64,000 nt of DNA from Tetraselmis striata. Taxonomy: Eukaryota > Chlorophyta > Chlorodendrophyceae > Chlorodendrales > Chlorodendraceae. The notes under the pieces were generated by a model, which had not been told where the DNA came from, did not search any database, and saw nothing but the letters and a program-made list of their open reading frames with translations. How positions within the stretch are numbered: position 1 is the first letter of the stretch; each line of letters starts with the position of its first letter. This document shows, piece after piece, positions 23,762 through 35,821 of the stretch. The position numbers were made by a program, and so were the translations under genes. The stretch lies in assembly GCA_006384855.1 (NCBI GenBank), contig VCJN01002174.1, forward strand, positions 62,001-126,000, written 5' to 3'.

Positions 23762-25829
23762 GATACGTCACCCAGGTGCTCAGCGTTCCAACGCGCCCAG
23801 GTACCCGAGCACTGCTCTCGCGAGGTAGAGCGCGTATGCCTGTGACTGGCTCACTTCTACCCTGCGCGCTCTGAAGATGTTAGCGCGGCTGGTAGGGCGC
23901 AAGCAGGTCAAACCCGAACCCCTCCGCGCGAGCGCATCAGCGCTGGCAAGCTAACACGCGTGACGCGACAGGCGTAGACAGGACGGGCTAGCGCTTGAAG
24001 TCAAACAGTTTCTTTTTGGTTAATACAGGCTTTTTTTCCTTCCCCAGTACTTTGCGTGTGATTCTCTGGACGCTCTCCCTGTAACCAAAAAGTTCTTATT
24101 AATACAGGCCAGGGAGAGTGGCGGTTGCATGAAGTTTATCCATAGCAGATGCGCAGTATTTTAAATAATAGCTCGTCAGACGATGCAGTCAAACTGATCA
24201 TCGTCATGCTCATGTTGCTGGTCAAACGGATTGCGACGAGTAGGGTGCAAGCATGCAAGTGAAGGGTTAAAAAATTGGGTTCCTTATTTTAAAACCCTAA
24301 TCAGCTTGACCCTACCTACTACTACTACTACTACTACTACCCTACTACTACTACCCTACTACTACTGGTACCGGTACCGCCACGACGGGTATCTGGTACC
24401 CGTACGAGTGTAATTGCTGTGTACAGTCCTTGCTGTGTTCAGTGCAGTTGCCTTGAAGTGACTGAATTACGAAAGTGCATTCAACGGGTTTTATGCGCGA
24501 GTAGCTTGGACCGCTAAGGCCATCACATTTTAATTAATGTGTTGTTTGAGCCCCCCCCCCCCCCCCCCCCCCCCCCCATTTTTGAGCGCCCCAATCCTGA
24601 AAGTTGACGGAACGCATATAGACCATAAATAAGTTATAGTGTCATTGCACGGGCATGTCAGGCCAGGATATCACTGAGGAGTGTCATTGATGTGTTGACG
24701 AGGAATGAATGCACAAGATTAAGGGACCACAGTAATGGTTACAGCAAGCCAATAAGGGCACAAAACATCACGGCATGGAATATGATGGACCATCCATTCC
24801 TACTAGCAGCAAATTCGCTAACAATGACCTCGGCGCATCTTATGCATTGCCGGCAACACGCACTCCGTCTAGGTGCCCTTTTTGACACCGTAAAGAGGAG
24901 CCCTAGATGTGGTGCGATGCTGGTTTGCGCCCCGCCCATATGCTCGCTCAATAGTACGCTCTGCCCACATACTTGCTTTGGCTTGCTCGGTGGCGGCAAG
25001 CCCGCCGCGGCAGCAACTCCTCCGACGTTCTCATGCTGGCAACAAAGCAGTTCGGCACCCCGCTGTGTGCATACGCTGCATATATAATTGTAGAACCGGC
25101 TTTAATTGCAAGTAAGAGAGGTCAGCACATATATCAATCAGCCCGGGCTTTGCGATGTATCTGTGAAACTGCGTAGCTTTCTTCCACGGTTTCATCACGC
25201 GAGTAGTGTCATTGAGGACGATGCTAAGATAAACCGAAAGTTAGGGTGCCGCCTGATGCCGTCAAATAAGGGCATGGCGGGAGCGCAGAGGAGAGGGTGT
25301 GCGTGTCGAGTGAGGGGTGTGATATGTTAAGCCACAAGTGGCGGCGGCTGTAATAAGTGCACACTCGCATGGCCCACAGTGGCGTGATGTTGCGTGGCGG
25401 CGGTAGTAAGGGCTTTAATTTGCGAGGTTGGAGAGGGACGGCGGGCACGAAGGCATTTAAGTATACCGGCAGTTCGGAACGCGACGAGCGTGCGTCATCG
25501 ACAGCTGCATGAATAACAACGCGTGGCGACGGTGATGTGGAGTAGTAATTTACACTGTAATATTAATAAATGCTCATCCGACTTCAATCTATTTAATTGG
25601 GCTTTCTATTGCTCTCCCCTCCCCCGTTTTTAGCACTTTCGGCACCTAAAGCAGCATATATTGAATGCGTTGGCCTTCAATAAATCAGTTCTCCTCTACA
25701 ACTTAACGAGTACTTGTTCGTACATATATATCGAGCACTCCGTGTCAGGTCCCATATGTTGCGCTGCGCCGTTGCTGCAAGTAGATGATGACCACACGGT
25801 CACTACACGCAGTAAGCCAGGATAAATGA
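23762..25829. other. Intergenic region with simple repeats and a short TIR-like element
   Basis: No supported gene. Contains the 82-bp element described separately at 24011-24092, a CTA-trinucleotide tract at about 24313-24366, and a C tract at about 24551-24577. The left part presumably contains the promoter of the gene starting at 23761. Confidence 0.4.
24011..24092 (+). repeat. Short repeat with terminal inverted repeats (CTTTTTGGTTA/TAACCAAAAAG-like)
   Basis: Begins CTTTTTGGTTAATACAGG and ends CCCTGTAACCAAAAAG, which are imperfect inverted repeats. The interior TCCTTCCCCAGTACTTTGCGTG plus TTCTCTGGACGCTCTCCCTG is also present twice at 62.9-63.1 kb. It looks like a miniature inverted-repeat element or the end of a larger transposon. 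Confidence 0.5.
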
Positions 25830-26150
25830 TTGAGTCGCTAGGGGTATAAGCGGCGGTCTCCTGGTGTACGAGACCACGAGAGGTCCCATGCTACTTATTT
25901 CCCGGCTCTCCCACTGAGGGCAAAGGGAGCATGGCGATCAAGCGTGTCCGGTGTCCCGGGTTTACCTGGTTGATGCATTAGCCCTTCGGGAGTTCGGGCT
26001 TCGAATGAGGCAATGAATAATGGTATGACTGTATAGTGGCTATGCAAGACCTACGACTGCAATTGGCGAAAGAGGTCACGTGTTGGGCTGTCGGCTTCGG
26101 TCGATGGCCTGGCAGATGATGGCGGGGCGATCTTTACTATTACTTTTACA
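25830..26150 (+). mobile_element. tRNA-derived SINE, copy 2 (diverged)
   Basis: Shares with copies 1 and 3 GCATTAGCCCTTCGGG, GAATGAGGCAATG, GACCTACGACTGCA, TTGGCGaAAGAGGTCA and a GGGGCGA tail. The tRNA-like head carries an extra segment (GTACGAGACCACGAGAGGTCCC) and a poor B box. Confidence 0.55.
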
Positions 26151-27237
26151 ATGAAATCACTAACATGGCCGTCAAAGGGCGTCACGCTACGTGCTTCCAT
26201 AAGTGGACCCTATTCGGGTCCGTGCAGCCGGGCCTTGAGACAAATGGCATGATTAGCATCAAAGACTAAGCAGAAATAAAGTTATAAGCAATTTCAAATT
26301 TATAGTCTATCAGTAGCGGAGAAAGGATGCCAGCTATGCAACTGGGCATTGATGCGTCATCACACGGTTTCCGTTTATATATATGTTGATGGGCTTGGTT
26401 ACACGGGAAGAGTCGGGTAAAGGCAAAGTGCTACATGCGGCAGAAAGGGACGGGCGGCAAGAACCGTTGATATGTTCTTCGACTGTATTTGTCCTCGAAA
26501 TTGACGGCCTCAACCGACCCAAGGACCGCACGACATGACTGTACAAAGTTGTGTCCCAACACCCCTCCTGGTTCAGAGGAGGCGAGGAGAGGAGCACATA
26601 ATTACATATTCATGTACCTGAGCACTATGCCTCGAATCATCCGCACTAGAGCCGTGGAATTGGGAACTCAATGTCTCGAATAACTCTCGATCCCCGGACG
26701 CTATACTGTGAAGAAGTCGGCCTTACACCGTACATACGAGCTGGAGGACCCATGCACGATGATATGAATTAGTCTCGAAAGATGCTGTTGGCAGGATTCG
26801 ATATTTTGATGATCCGAGGACGGAGGACCTTCAGCCCACGAACCAGGCTCCGAAACCATTTCAGGATAACACTGGTGTTAGCAGAGAAAAAGATACCAGC
26901 TAGGTCTTGAATAATGCCGCGGTTTCTGACTATATGTAGTTGATATACTAGACGCAAGATTCCCGGAATTGACAACGGCGGCCTGATGGACGGCTGAACC
27001 GGCCAAGGACCACCGGCATTCCCACAACACTACAAGACTACATGAATACGGCTACCGCGGTAGTAGTACTTTGCCTTCGCCCGACTTTACCCAGTACTGT
27101 AACCAAACCCATCACTACAAGCAGTTTTGCTACAGCTAATGTATGTCGCAACAGTACTGCGATCGTACATGTACGACTGTACGAGTACTGGGCCAAGCGC
27201 GAACATGCTGCGCAGTAGAGTACTCGTCGACTCGTAT
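26151..27237. other. Intergenic stretch, nothing recognised
   Basis: Lower GC than the gene regions. Only short frames without family motifs. Confidence 0.4.
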
Positions 27238-27497
27238 CCCTTGTCCGCTCGGTTGAGCGGCCGTCTCGTATCATCTTATGTGAGAGGTCCCGGGATCGAT
27301 TCCTGGTCGATGTATTTCGGCATTATCGTCCCGGCGTGTCCTGGATTTGCCCGGTTCATGCATTAGCCCTTCGGGGTTCGAATGAGGCAATGGTCTACGG
27401 GGCTATGCCGGACCTACGACTGCAGCAGTTGGCGCAAGAGGTCAAGTTCTGGGGCGGCTTCGGCCATGTCCCGGGGCGAACCTTACTGTACTTTTTA
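27238..27497 (+). mobile_element. tRNA-derived SINE, copy 3 (best-preserved head)
   Basis: Begins TTGTCCGCTCGGTTGAGCGG, which resembles a tRNA D-arm/A box, and has GGATCGATTCC at 27292-27302 as a near-consensus B box. The body GCATTAGCCCTTCGGGGTTCG, GGTCTACGGGGCTATGC, TTGGCGCAAGAGGTCAAG and the GGGGCGAACCTTACTGTAC tail align with copies 1 and 2. Confidence 0.62.
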
Positions 27498-28157
27498 CTC
27501 GTCGTATATACGATGACCACCATCGCGCGTGCTGTTCGCTAGTATTATACATAGGGTGATCATGTAACCATAAATCTACTGGTATACGTGCGCGCCCAAT
27601 CTGCATAAACACTCCGCCCAAGGTGCATAAATGAAGAACTTCGAAATGAACTGCACACATAATGCTGCTTGGAGGGCTATGTGGTGAATATCTAGCAAGC
27701 ACGATGTATAGACAAGGAGCTGCGGCCTCTACGACGACGATGACACACACACCCCCATGGCCATGCGAAAAGCGCTCCTCCCCATATGCCCATATACATA
27801 ATACATTGCAATCCCGCGCTCAGGTTGAAATAAAAACAAGTACGGGCCCTGTGCCCCACAGCCAGGGTTGATATACAGGATGAACATATGACATATGGAC
27901 CACTAGCATGGCGGGACCTCGGCTCGCAGGCATTCACAACGGCAAAATATGAAAATCCCAGCAGAACCAGGCGAAAGCCCTCTCTGCAGACTGCGGCCGC
28001 CGTGTAGATTTGCTCGGTGTTTGCGCTTCCTACAAGATTTGGATTACGATGCTGGAGGGTGGGGATGCCGGTTACGGCAGGGAGGGAGAGGATAGCAGGG
28101 TTGCTGCCGCTGAGGTCTAGGCAGCTGGCGATGCGTCCGCGGCCGGGTCGGAGCCGG
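27498..28157. other. Stretch downstream of the SDR gene, no gene seen
   Basis: Probably contains the 3' UTR of the short-chain dehydrogenase gene (minus strand). No domain found in either strand. Confidence 0.35.
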
Positions 28158-30196
28158 TCAAATCCCAGCCCGGAGGTCGATGCGGCTGACGTCGACGTGT
28201 GGCGGTGCGGCCAGGCACCACAGCACCGCCGCCGCCACGTCACTCGCGTCCAGCTCCGGGGCCTGCAGCGGCACAGCGCCAGCCAATCAGCCGCTTTTCC
28301 CTTCATCAAGGCGTTTAATCTCCTGGCACAATTTCAAGGACGGCATGCCTGGCGCGTGATGGAACACGAGTCTGCCTAGCGCCTACATGTAGCGGCAAGT
28401 GGACCCCGACCCCGTTGCCGGGCAGCACCGGCTACGGAGTCTCGGCCACGGAAGATGGAGAGGGGCAAGGGGTAGAATGGCATGGGCGAATGCGCTGCGT
28501 CTTTGCAGCAGGGGCTCACCGGCAGCACCTCGGAGCCACCCAGGCTGGTGCTCACACGAGATGGGGAGATGAGTGTTACGCGCACCGGGAGGCCACGCTC
28601 GGTGATCTGGCCGCCGTGCACAGGGAAAGGGGAGTCCAGACCACAGGCAAGGCGCCCGGGAGGGGGGAGGGGGTAAGTGGCATATACATGCAACCTCGCG
28701 CTCAATTGCAAACAAAGCTGTTCTCATGATAAGGTGGACAGGTCACGACAAAGCCCAGCCAACCCTTTCATGCGCAGGCCGCCCCTAAGGTACTGACCAC
28801 TACTCTAGGGAGAGTGCTCATATGGGTGAGGTCAGAACGCAGCGACTCGCGAATTCGCAAACACACTGCATCCTTTGCATATACTTGTAGATAGTGGGCA
28901 TGGCGCGGCGCCAGGGGGTCCGGCCGTGCAAAGTCGCACCTCGCGGTGCATGCCCTCCGTGAGTGAGGCAGCGGCAGCCTTGGTGGCATGGTAAAAGCCG
29001 TGGCCGCCAGTGCCGCCGGCATCGGCCAGCTGCCCGATGGTGATGATGTGGCCCTGGACGGCGCGGCGCTCCATGTCTGCCACTGCCTCCCGCTGCATCA
29101 TGGCCACTGCGAGCACGTTGGTCGACAGCATCTCCACCCACGAGGCCGTGGAGCCCTGAACCGGCCAATCGGCAGATGGGTCAGCCCAGGCCAGCCAGCT
29201 CACGCCAGTGCCAATCAAAACCTATCGTACCACCGCTCCCTTCCCCTGCAGCGCTCCTGACACCTCACAGTCATGCAACCCCCCACACACTCACACAAAA
29301 CAACCCATAAAATATACACACCATGCTTTCAGCTCGACAGTACAGCTCGGCAGTAGGTATGTAGCTAAGTGTGAGTGTGTCAATGGGGGGGGGGGGGGGG
29401 GGGGTGCGAGGTGGGGTGTGCGTGTGTGCGGAAGGGGGGGAGGGGGGGCACATCTGTAAGGGAGGCATCACTACTGCGGACGCCGGCGTTGTTGACCAGG
29501 ATGTCTATGCCCGAGTCCGGCCAGCGCTTGTTGATGATCTTCGGCAGTGCACGCACCTCCGCCTGCACAACCGGACCGGCGGGAAAGGGGGCGGGACATG
29601 TCAGGCGTGGCCGGAAGCCACTGTGCGCAGGGTTACACCAGGATGCTGATGTTCCCCCCCCCCCCCCCCCAAAAAAAAAAAACGGCTGCTAGATAGACAA
29701 GAGGCTAGTGCGTCTCATCACGCCAGCATCGGCATGGCCAACACATCTAGCCATGCTGGCCGGGGGGGGGGCAATGCCTCCTTGGTCACGTCGAGCACGA
29801 TGGGCAGGAAGCTGTCGCGCTGGATACCGAGGCTCAGCACCTCTGCCTGCGCACACCCAGTCAGCCCGCAGGCACAGGGTTCAGGCGGAGCGGGCAGGCG
29901 TGCAAGCGGGAGCAGACGAAACCCAGCAGGTGCAGCAGTGGGTGGAGTAAAAAATGGCGTGCCACCACCTGCAGCTTCTCCAGCTGCTCGCGGCGCCGGG
30001 CGATGGCGACCACGCGCACGTTGGACTGCAGCAGCTCCGTGACGGTGCTCCACCCGATGCCTGACGAGGCGCCTGTAACTACCGCAACCTGTGTGCCAAG
30101 CAAGGCAGCGAAGACAGCGGCCGGGCAGGAGGCCAGGCCTCAGCTTCTGAGAGACACTGGACTGCCACCCCAACAGCAACATAAGGAGCATTTCAT
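28158..30196 (-). CDS. DHRS11-like short-chain dehydrogenase/reductase
   Basis: NAD(P)-dependent oxidoreductase of the classical SDR family; substrate unknown. Exons: 30196-30158 (tentative), 30088-29969, 29846-29778, 29562-29452, 29155-28940, 28606-28520 and 28262-28158; all joins phase 0; 248 aa, the usual length. Cofactor motif VAVVTGASSGIG opens exon 2, then IVLDVTKE, ILVNNAG, MLSTNVLA (structural Asn), and FYHATKAAAASLTEG, which gives the catalytic Tyr-x3-Lys. VRVTLISPSRVST and the C-terminal DASDVAAAVLWCLAAPPHVDV fit DHRS11. Odd point: the strand before the Tyr reads HIITIGQLADAGG where family members have a Ser, so the catalytic Ser appears to be missing. The intron after DVTKE needs a GC donor (AG|GCATTG at 29777). 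The first exon is a guess (ATG at 30196, 69-nt intron); everything from 30088 on is firm. Confidence 0.85.
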
Positions 30197-30261
30197 ACAC
30201 AAGGTAGGTAACCCTTTTATATCTACGGTGCACTAAACGTTGGACATTGGACGGTGCACTT

Positions 30262-31605
30262 TCACGTTGGACATTCGGGGCATCGTTCACTCCATACCGC
30301 GCTTCCGGATGCACTGACTGGGGAAATAGGTTCACGGTCAAAGAGAAAGGCCCCACCCTCCCCATCTGTTTTTCCTGCTTTGCCATCTTGTCTATTACTC
30401 ACGCGAGCAGCTGGGAAGCGAAATCCAGGGCAAACCTTTTGTGCCCAGTCCATGGATTGCTCCGCGGGTGAGGCTGTAGTCGCGGAGTGGGTAGACCCTG
30501 CCTGCACGTCCGCCCACACCTTCTCCAGCGACGGCCCCGGACCATCTGCCGCCGCTGCTTCCGCCGAGTCCTCAGACTCTGCTGCCTCCCCAGGCCCTTC
30601 GGGTGGCACTCCCTCTGCGGCCACCTCCGCCGCCCCGTCCGTCTCGTTGCTGGGAGCAGAGCCACTAGGCGGCTGAAGCAGGCCCCCCTCCTCTGCCTCT
30701 GCGGGGTCCTGCCCAGCCAGCGCCATCTGCGCCACCTGCATGAACTGCTCCTGCGCCGCCTCGAGGTCGTCGTTGACGATTATGAAGTCAAACAGCCCAG
30801 GCTCATTCACACTGCGGAGATAAAAGGGAGGGAGGGTACAATTGATCTCTCAGTCTGGATGCCAGGAGCGTCCAGTATCCATACCTAAGGGCGGTCGCTG
30901 AGGCCCATCGGGCTTTCTCAGGGGCGCTATGTCCCTTGCGCGTCCCCACCTTTGCAGCTCCTCCCGCGCGGCGGAAATCCGTGTGACGATGGCCTCCTCC
31001 GTTTCGGTGGCGCGGTTGCGGATGCGCCGCTCAAGCTCCTCCTGGCTGGGCGGCGCCACGAAGACGAAGATGGCCGGAAGGCCCGACGCTCGGACGGCGC
31101 GCGCGCCCTGCACGTCGATGTCCAGCACGCAGCAGCGGCCCTCCGCCGCGACGGCGCCTGCGGCCTCCAGGCTGGTGCCGTATTGGTTGCCGTGCACGTG
31201 TGCGTGCTCCAGGAACTCGCCCGCCGCGGCCGCTGCCTCGAACTCCGCCGCGGATACGAAGTGGTAGTGATCGCCGTCCTGCGAGAACGTCCGCAGCGCA
31301 AGTCACAGGTGGTCAGGGCTTCCCCAACCATAGGCGGCCCCGGCCCCACCCACCGCCCCAGTTCGTTCAGACAACCCCTCTGGACGGACCTTCTCGCCAG
31401 GCCGGGGGGGGCGTGTAGTATGTGAGACGGAGAAGCCAAAGTCGTCGGGCGCGGTCTCCAGGAGGCCGCGGACCAGCGTGCCCTTGCCCACGCCGCTTGG
31501 CCCGCAGACCACCAGCGCGGACGGCCTGACGCGCGCGCCCGCGTCCGCGCCCGCGCCGTCGTCCGCCTCGCCCGCCCCAGCTGGCACCGACTCGCTGGCA
31601 CCCAT
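30262..31605 (-). CDS. Guanylate kinase with long acidic C-terminal extension
   Basis: Catalyses ATP + GMP to ADP + GDP in nucleotide metabolism. Exons: 31605-31390, 31278-30950 and 30811-30262; 364 aa. ATG is followed by a ~28-residue acidic/Ala leader, then the P-loop [10 protein letters not shown] at residues 35-44, [16 protein letters not shown] (GMP-binding), [54 protein letters not shown] and [15 protein letters not shown], covering the whole kinase core. Core enzymes are about 190-210 aa. Here roughly 150 further residues follow, rich in Glu, Ala, Pro and Ser, with no recognised domain and read without an intron. An unrecognised intron there cannot be excluded. The stop lies only ~170 nt upstream of the first firm exon of the SDR gene, so the two genes are nearly contiguous on the same strand. 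Confidence 0.92.
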
Positions 31606-32803
31606 CTCGACGGCTGGCCCTACGGCGCTGTGTAGCTGGCCCTGCTCTGCGCCCCGCGTATCGTGCGGCCGTACAGATGGTCAGAGGCCCGAAAGTGCGG
31701 TAACGTCAACTTTGAATACCAACCCAACCCTGCTTGCGACAGTTTGCGACTGCTGATGTCGCCCGTTACCGCCCGCCCCGCGCGGCGTCGATTGGCGGCT
31801 CGCTCCTCCCGCTGGGCGCGCATGTTTGGGGTGACGAACCGACCAAGAGCAACTTCTCCATTATTAAATTGCCTGATTATTATGTCATCATTCCTAAATT
31901 TCGAACAATTCCACGACTCATGCCGGTGATATTTAAGGATCGGTCCGAAGCGTCGCGCAAGTACGGATACGTCCGTACTTGAAATATTCTGCCCTACCTA
32001 TCCCTAATATAGTCGCCAATCCTTATAATATTAATACCTGACTGGAGACGAGTCGCCAGCATTATTTTAACAATTCAGCAATCCTACTTAATAAGTTAAT
32101 ATTCGGGTGTACTGTTAATCCTAAATCGTAATAATTTTAGAATGCGATGATGCGCGACTTTCAAGATTCGGGGCGTCGAGTTTACTTTCAGATGATGATG
32201 AACTATTTGCGCCCATCTCTCGTTTCACTGAGATTGACTCAGGTAGTACCTTAGCCTACGAATGGCGAATGGGCGGCTCAGGTAGCGCCTGTAGTATACG
32301 CTCCTCATTTAGTTCGGTACCATTATGTGTGATGCTGACAGGTTTTGCCCGCTATATACCGCAGGCAGGATACGGCCTTGGATGGTTTTGCATGGCATCT
32401 ATTCGTGGCATGCTGATCTGGTGTGGGGATATAGTAGGAATCCTTACAACCCATAGCGAAGTTCGGGCAAGTTCAGATATGAAGCACTGGGCCCGCCACA
32501 GACGATTGTTTCTAGAGCTAGCATCCCAGCCATGTTTGCACACATCTACAGCGGCTAATTCATTCGGTGTCAGCTATCCTCAAGGAGTTCAACAGCCTTT
32601 AGAGTAAATGTCTATTCATGGTGACTGCCAAGGCAAGAAAGCATGATGGCATACGCCTTCGTGAAAATGCTCTCTCTCGGTAGCACTTTCCTAGTCCCTT
32701 GTGAAAGCCATGCCAAGTGAGAGTTTCATCAAATTATCAAAAGAAGGTCTTTGCTCTCAGCTCCCTGCTCATGTGCGCCCGCAGCCGCCCAGGGCTGGGT
32801 TAG
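31606..32803. other. Intergenic stretch
   Basis: The left part should hold the guanylate kinase promoter; 31.85-32.2 kb is AT-rich. A 112-codon plus-strand frame at 32269-32607 shows no motif. Nothing else seen. Confidence 0.4.
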
Positions 32804-34322
32804 TTACTCGTCACGTATTATTAGCGTGCGAAAGAAGCTACGGAGGCTGGTCTCTGTTCGCCAGGTGCTGTCGATGTAGTTGGTTATGGAGGCCAACGAC
32901 ACGGCAAGGAATATAGCAAGGAAGCCCCAGTGCCCAGGATCCACTTCCTGCGTCAAGCCTCCCGCCTCCTCCCGGAACAGAGTGTGCATGTAGGAGGTGA
33001 CGATGCAGCCCAGCCAGCTGATGCCAAGCTTGAGAGGCAGGAAAACACGCGTGACGGGCGTCATCAGCGACATTAAGAAGAAGGCGGCAACGGCCATGGC
33101 CGCGCGTAGCAGCACCGGCCCGCGGTAGGCCTCATGGGCGATACCTCCAAAACAGGCGTCACCATTGAGGAGGAGCTTCATGTGAATGACCCACACATAC
33201 GTGAGAACAGCCAGGCTGAGGAAAGAGTAGGCCCTGGGGGAGAGTGCCCGGCGGCAAAACACACGGAAGGCAAACAATCCGGTAGGTAGACCAAAGAGGA
33301 GCTGCATTTGACACAACATGCGCAAGGATTAGTTCATGAGCTCACAGCATGTAAACAGTGCATGAAGAGGGCAGGGAGTGTGTTGACAGGCCAACCAGTA
33401 GGAGGCCCGGCTCTTTTGGGGTGGATGCGGAATGACCATACTAGGTGGAGAGATGCAGATGGAGAGATGGGCTGCAGGTCCCGGACCCTGGATGAGAGCT
33501 GCGCGACTGGGCAGGTGAAAGTGCTGTCGAATGGTTGGTTGGGCGGGAAGGTTCCCATCTAGGTGGTGAATGAATGAGAGATTCAGAACATGGAAAATTG
33601 ATTTGGGGAAAAGAGGGTGACAGGTGGAATGGCCGTGGGTGTGTTACTTGCCTGGTAGTAAAGCAAGCCGGCAGACCCTGAGGCCATGCCGCACCCAGGC
33701 ATCGTCCACATCTTGACATGGAACCCCAGCATATGCGCCAGCGACACCCATTCCCGCACCCTCCAGGCAGCCACACCCCCATCGGACAGCTCCCATCGCT
33801 CGAAGCTGTCGTGCAGCTCCGCCGGCGATAGGCAGAGGTTGGGCATCACCACCGGGGGCGTGTTCAGCGGCAGCTGGTTCGCCGCCACTTGCGCACGTGC
33901 CCGCGCTTGACGACTCAGGACGCACACGCCCGCGACGCCCGCCCAGAAAGACAACGTGACTGGCAACCACTACAAAGAAGCGGCAGCAGCAGCAGCAGCA
34001 GAAGCCGGGCAAACAGCTGGGTCAGCCGGAAGGTGGATCACCATCCAATAGTCCTTACCATGTGGCGTGCACGGGCCCTTGAACTCACCAGGTCGGACGC
34101 CACGAGGAAGCGACGCCCACTTGAGAGGATGGACAGGAGAGCGACTGGCAGTGATAGTATGGCGCCGCCCCACGTCAGGCGTGGGTACTCTGCCAACAGC
34201 CAGAGCAGCAACGGCCCAAGGCCATCCTCCGGAATGTGGCGCGCCGAAGTGGTCGCGGTCCGGTCGCGCGCCGGCTGCAAGCCCAACTGCTCTGCGAAAT
34301 GCGTGCCGTTCTCGCTTGCCAT
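32804..34322 (-). CDS. Orphan multi-pass membrane protein
   Basis: I do not recognise this family. Exons: 34322-34089, 33969-33652 and 33301-32804; 349 aa. The model is supported by frame continuity and by hydrophobic segments in all three exons. They are near residues 44-64 (LTWGGAILSLPVALLSI), 79-97 (LPVTLSFWAGVAGVCVL), 185-200 (LLFGLPTGLFAFRVF), about 208-230 (FLSLAVLTYVWVIHM), about 250-268 (AAMAVAAFFLMSLMTPV), about 275-292 and about 314-330 (FLAIFLAVSLASI). The loop between segments 2 and 3 is hydrophilic with several Trp (FERWELSDGG). The intron after LLYYQ uses a consensus GC donor, AG|GCAAGT at 33651; the nearby GT two bases later would break the frame. The exon 2 acceptor (TTTGTAG|TGG) is the least certain border. 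Confidence 0.62.
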
Positions 34323-35821
34323 TTGCCGCAATGCGAGTGGGGCGACCGCAACCCGGTTCCGCGGTTCGAGTAGCAGGGAGCGGCGTGCCTGCAGGAGGGC
34401 GCCTACGTGACCCGCTCAACTGCCGGTAGGAGCGGCGGCTGTTGATGCAAAGGCTACCGGGGTACCCTGACTTGTCTTTGGGCCCCGACGCCGTGCCTGC
34501 TGCTGAGTAGCGAACAACGCCGCCCAGCAGCACATAATCCTTACAGGTACCGTAGTCGCTAAGGATTACATAAACGTGCACAACAAACGGATTTAAATTC
34601 GAGCAATAATCCTTATTTTATTAAGGTACTGGTATCGGAAAATTCTGTATCTCCACACTCCTAGACGATTCTCGCGGAGCCTGAGGGTCAGACGAACATC
34701 CAGCCAAAATTTCGTCAGTGGCAATAATCCATATCTACAGTAGCAGCAGCACGAACAGCACGAATCGCTACCTGTTGTCGCTACCCCCCGGGTACCAGAT
34801 AGGATTCTTACTTGTATCCTGGCGGGGGTTAAGGAGCCAGCCGCATCCAATTGCAGGGCCGATATGGATGTCCCGATATGCGCGAGCCGGCCGCCATCAC
34901 AGCGCGCAGGCGGAGCGCGGGCATGGCGCTGTCAACTGGGTTGTTTATGATGTAGCGACCATTAGCAGTCGCTACCGGCGGCAGGCCCCAACCCGTATCC
35001 GGATGCCCCCCCCCCCCCCGCCCCCCCCCCCCCTTACCCCCCTCCCCACTCTCTACGGGCGGATGTGGGCACACGCCTTGATTATGAATAGTAAGGGCGC
35101 CTCTATAAACAAGCCCGTATTAATCCTTACCGGCAAGGATTTCCACTGCAAGTTCGAATTCTGTACCGAAACGTATCATATCCTCGTTATGTGATCGTTA
35201 ACGTTAATTTACCGTTGTGCATCGGTCCGCACTCCTGCTTTGCCATCTATTCAAAACAGTGTGTGACATTTTTCCCTGAAAAAGGGCAATACCCAATCAA
35301 AGACTGTCCTCAATGCTATCCGGGATGGATTCGCATTACGGCCAAGATGTATCTGCCAGTTTTCTTTCAAGAAAAGACAAGTTAGCAACACATATTCTCT
35401 ATTCTTTTCTATTCTGATATTGCCCCATGTGCATCCTGATGTACTGGTGAGTCGGGCACGTATAAAAGATGAAATCGGGTGCTGATGAACGGGGAGAAAC
35501 AGCTGTGCAGTACGATTTCAAGTATACACAGCCAACAGGTTGTACATATAACTCATGTGATGACAGCAAACTGCAATAGATTTCCGCGCAAATGATTCAG
35601 CAGGACGATTGTACACCATCATAGCGATCACTAAAGCAAATGCTACTGTATGCAATCTGCTGACGGATGAGCACAACATGTGCGTAAAGCAATGGCCGAG
35701 CAGCAAAGACTGTTTTAAGTTGGCATTAAGTGCGCCGGGCGGTATTTTGTTCAGCAACAGTAGGCGGTCAAATATGCGACGACGCCCGTTCTGTGGTCCA
35801 ACCCAGGGGGCGCCGGGCACC
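34323..35821. other. Intergenic stretch with interrupted C tract
   Basis: Contains an interrupted C tract at about 34987-35032. No supported gene on either strand. Confidence 0.4.

Noticed and set aside
28158-31605. Guanylate kinase and SDR as a polycistronic unit or fusion
   Set aside because: They are close and on the same strand, but the kinase has its own stop and the SDR has its own splice acceptor; nothing shows co-transcription.
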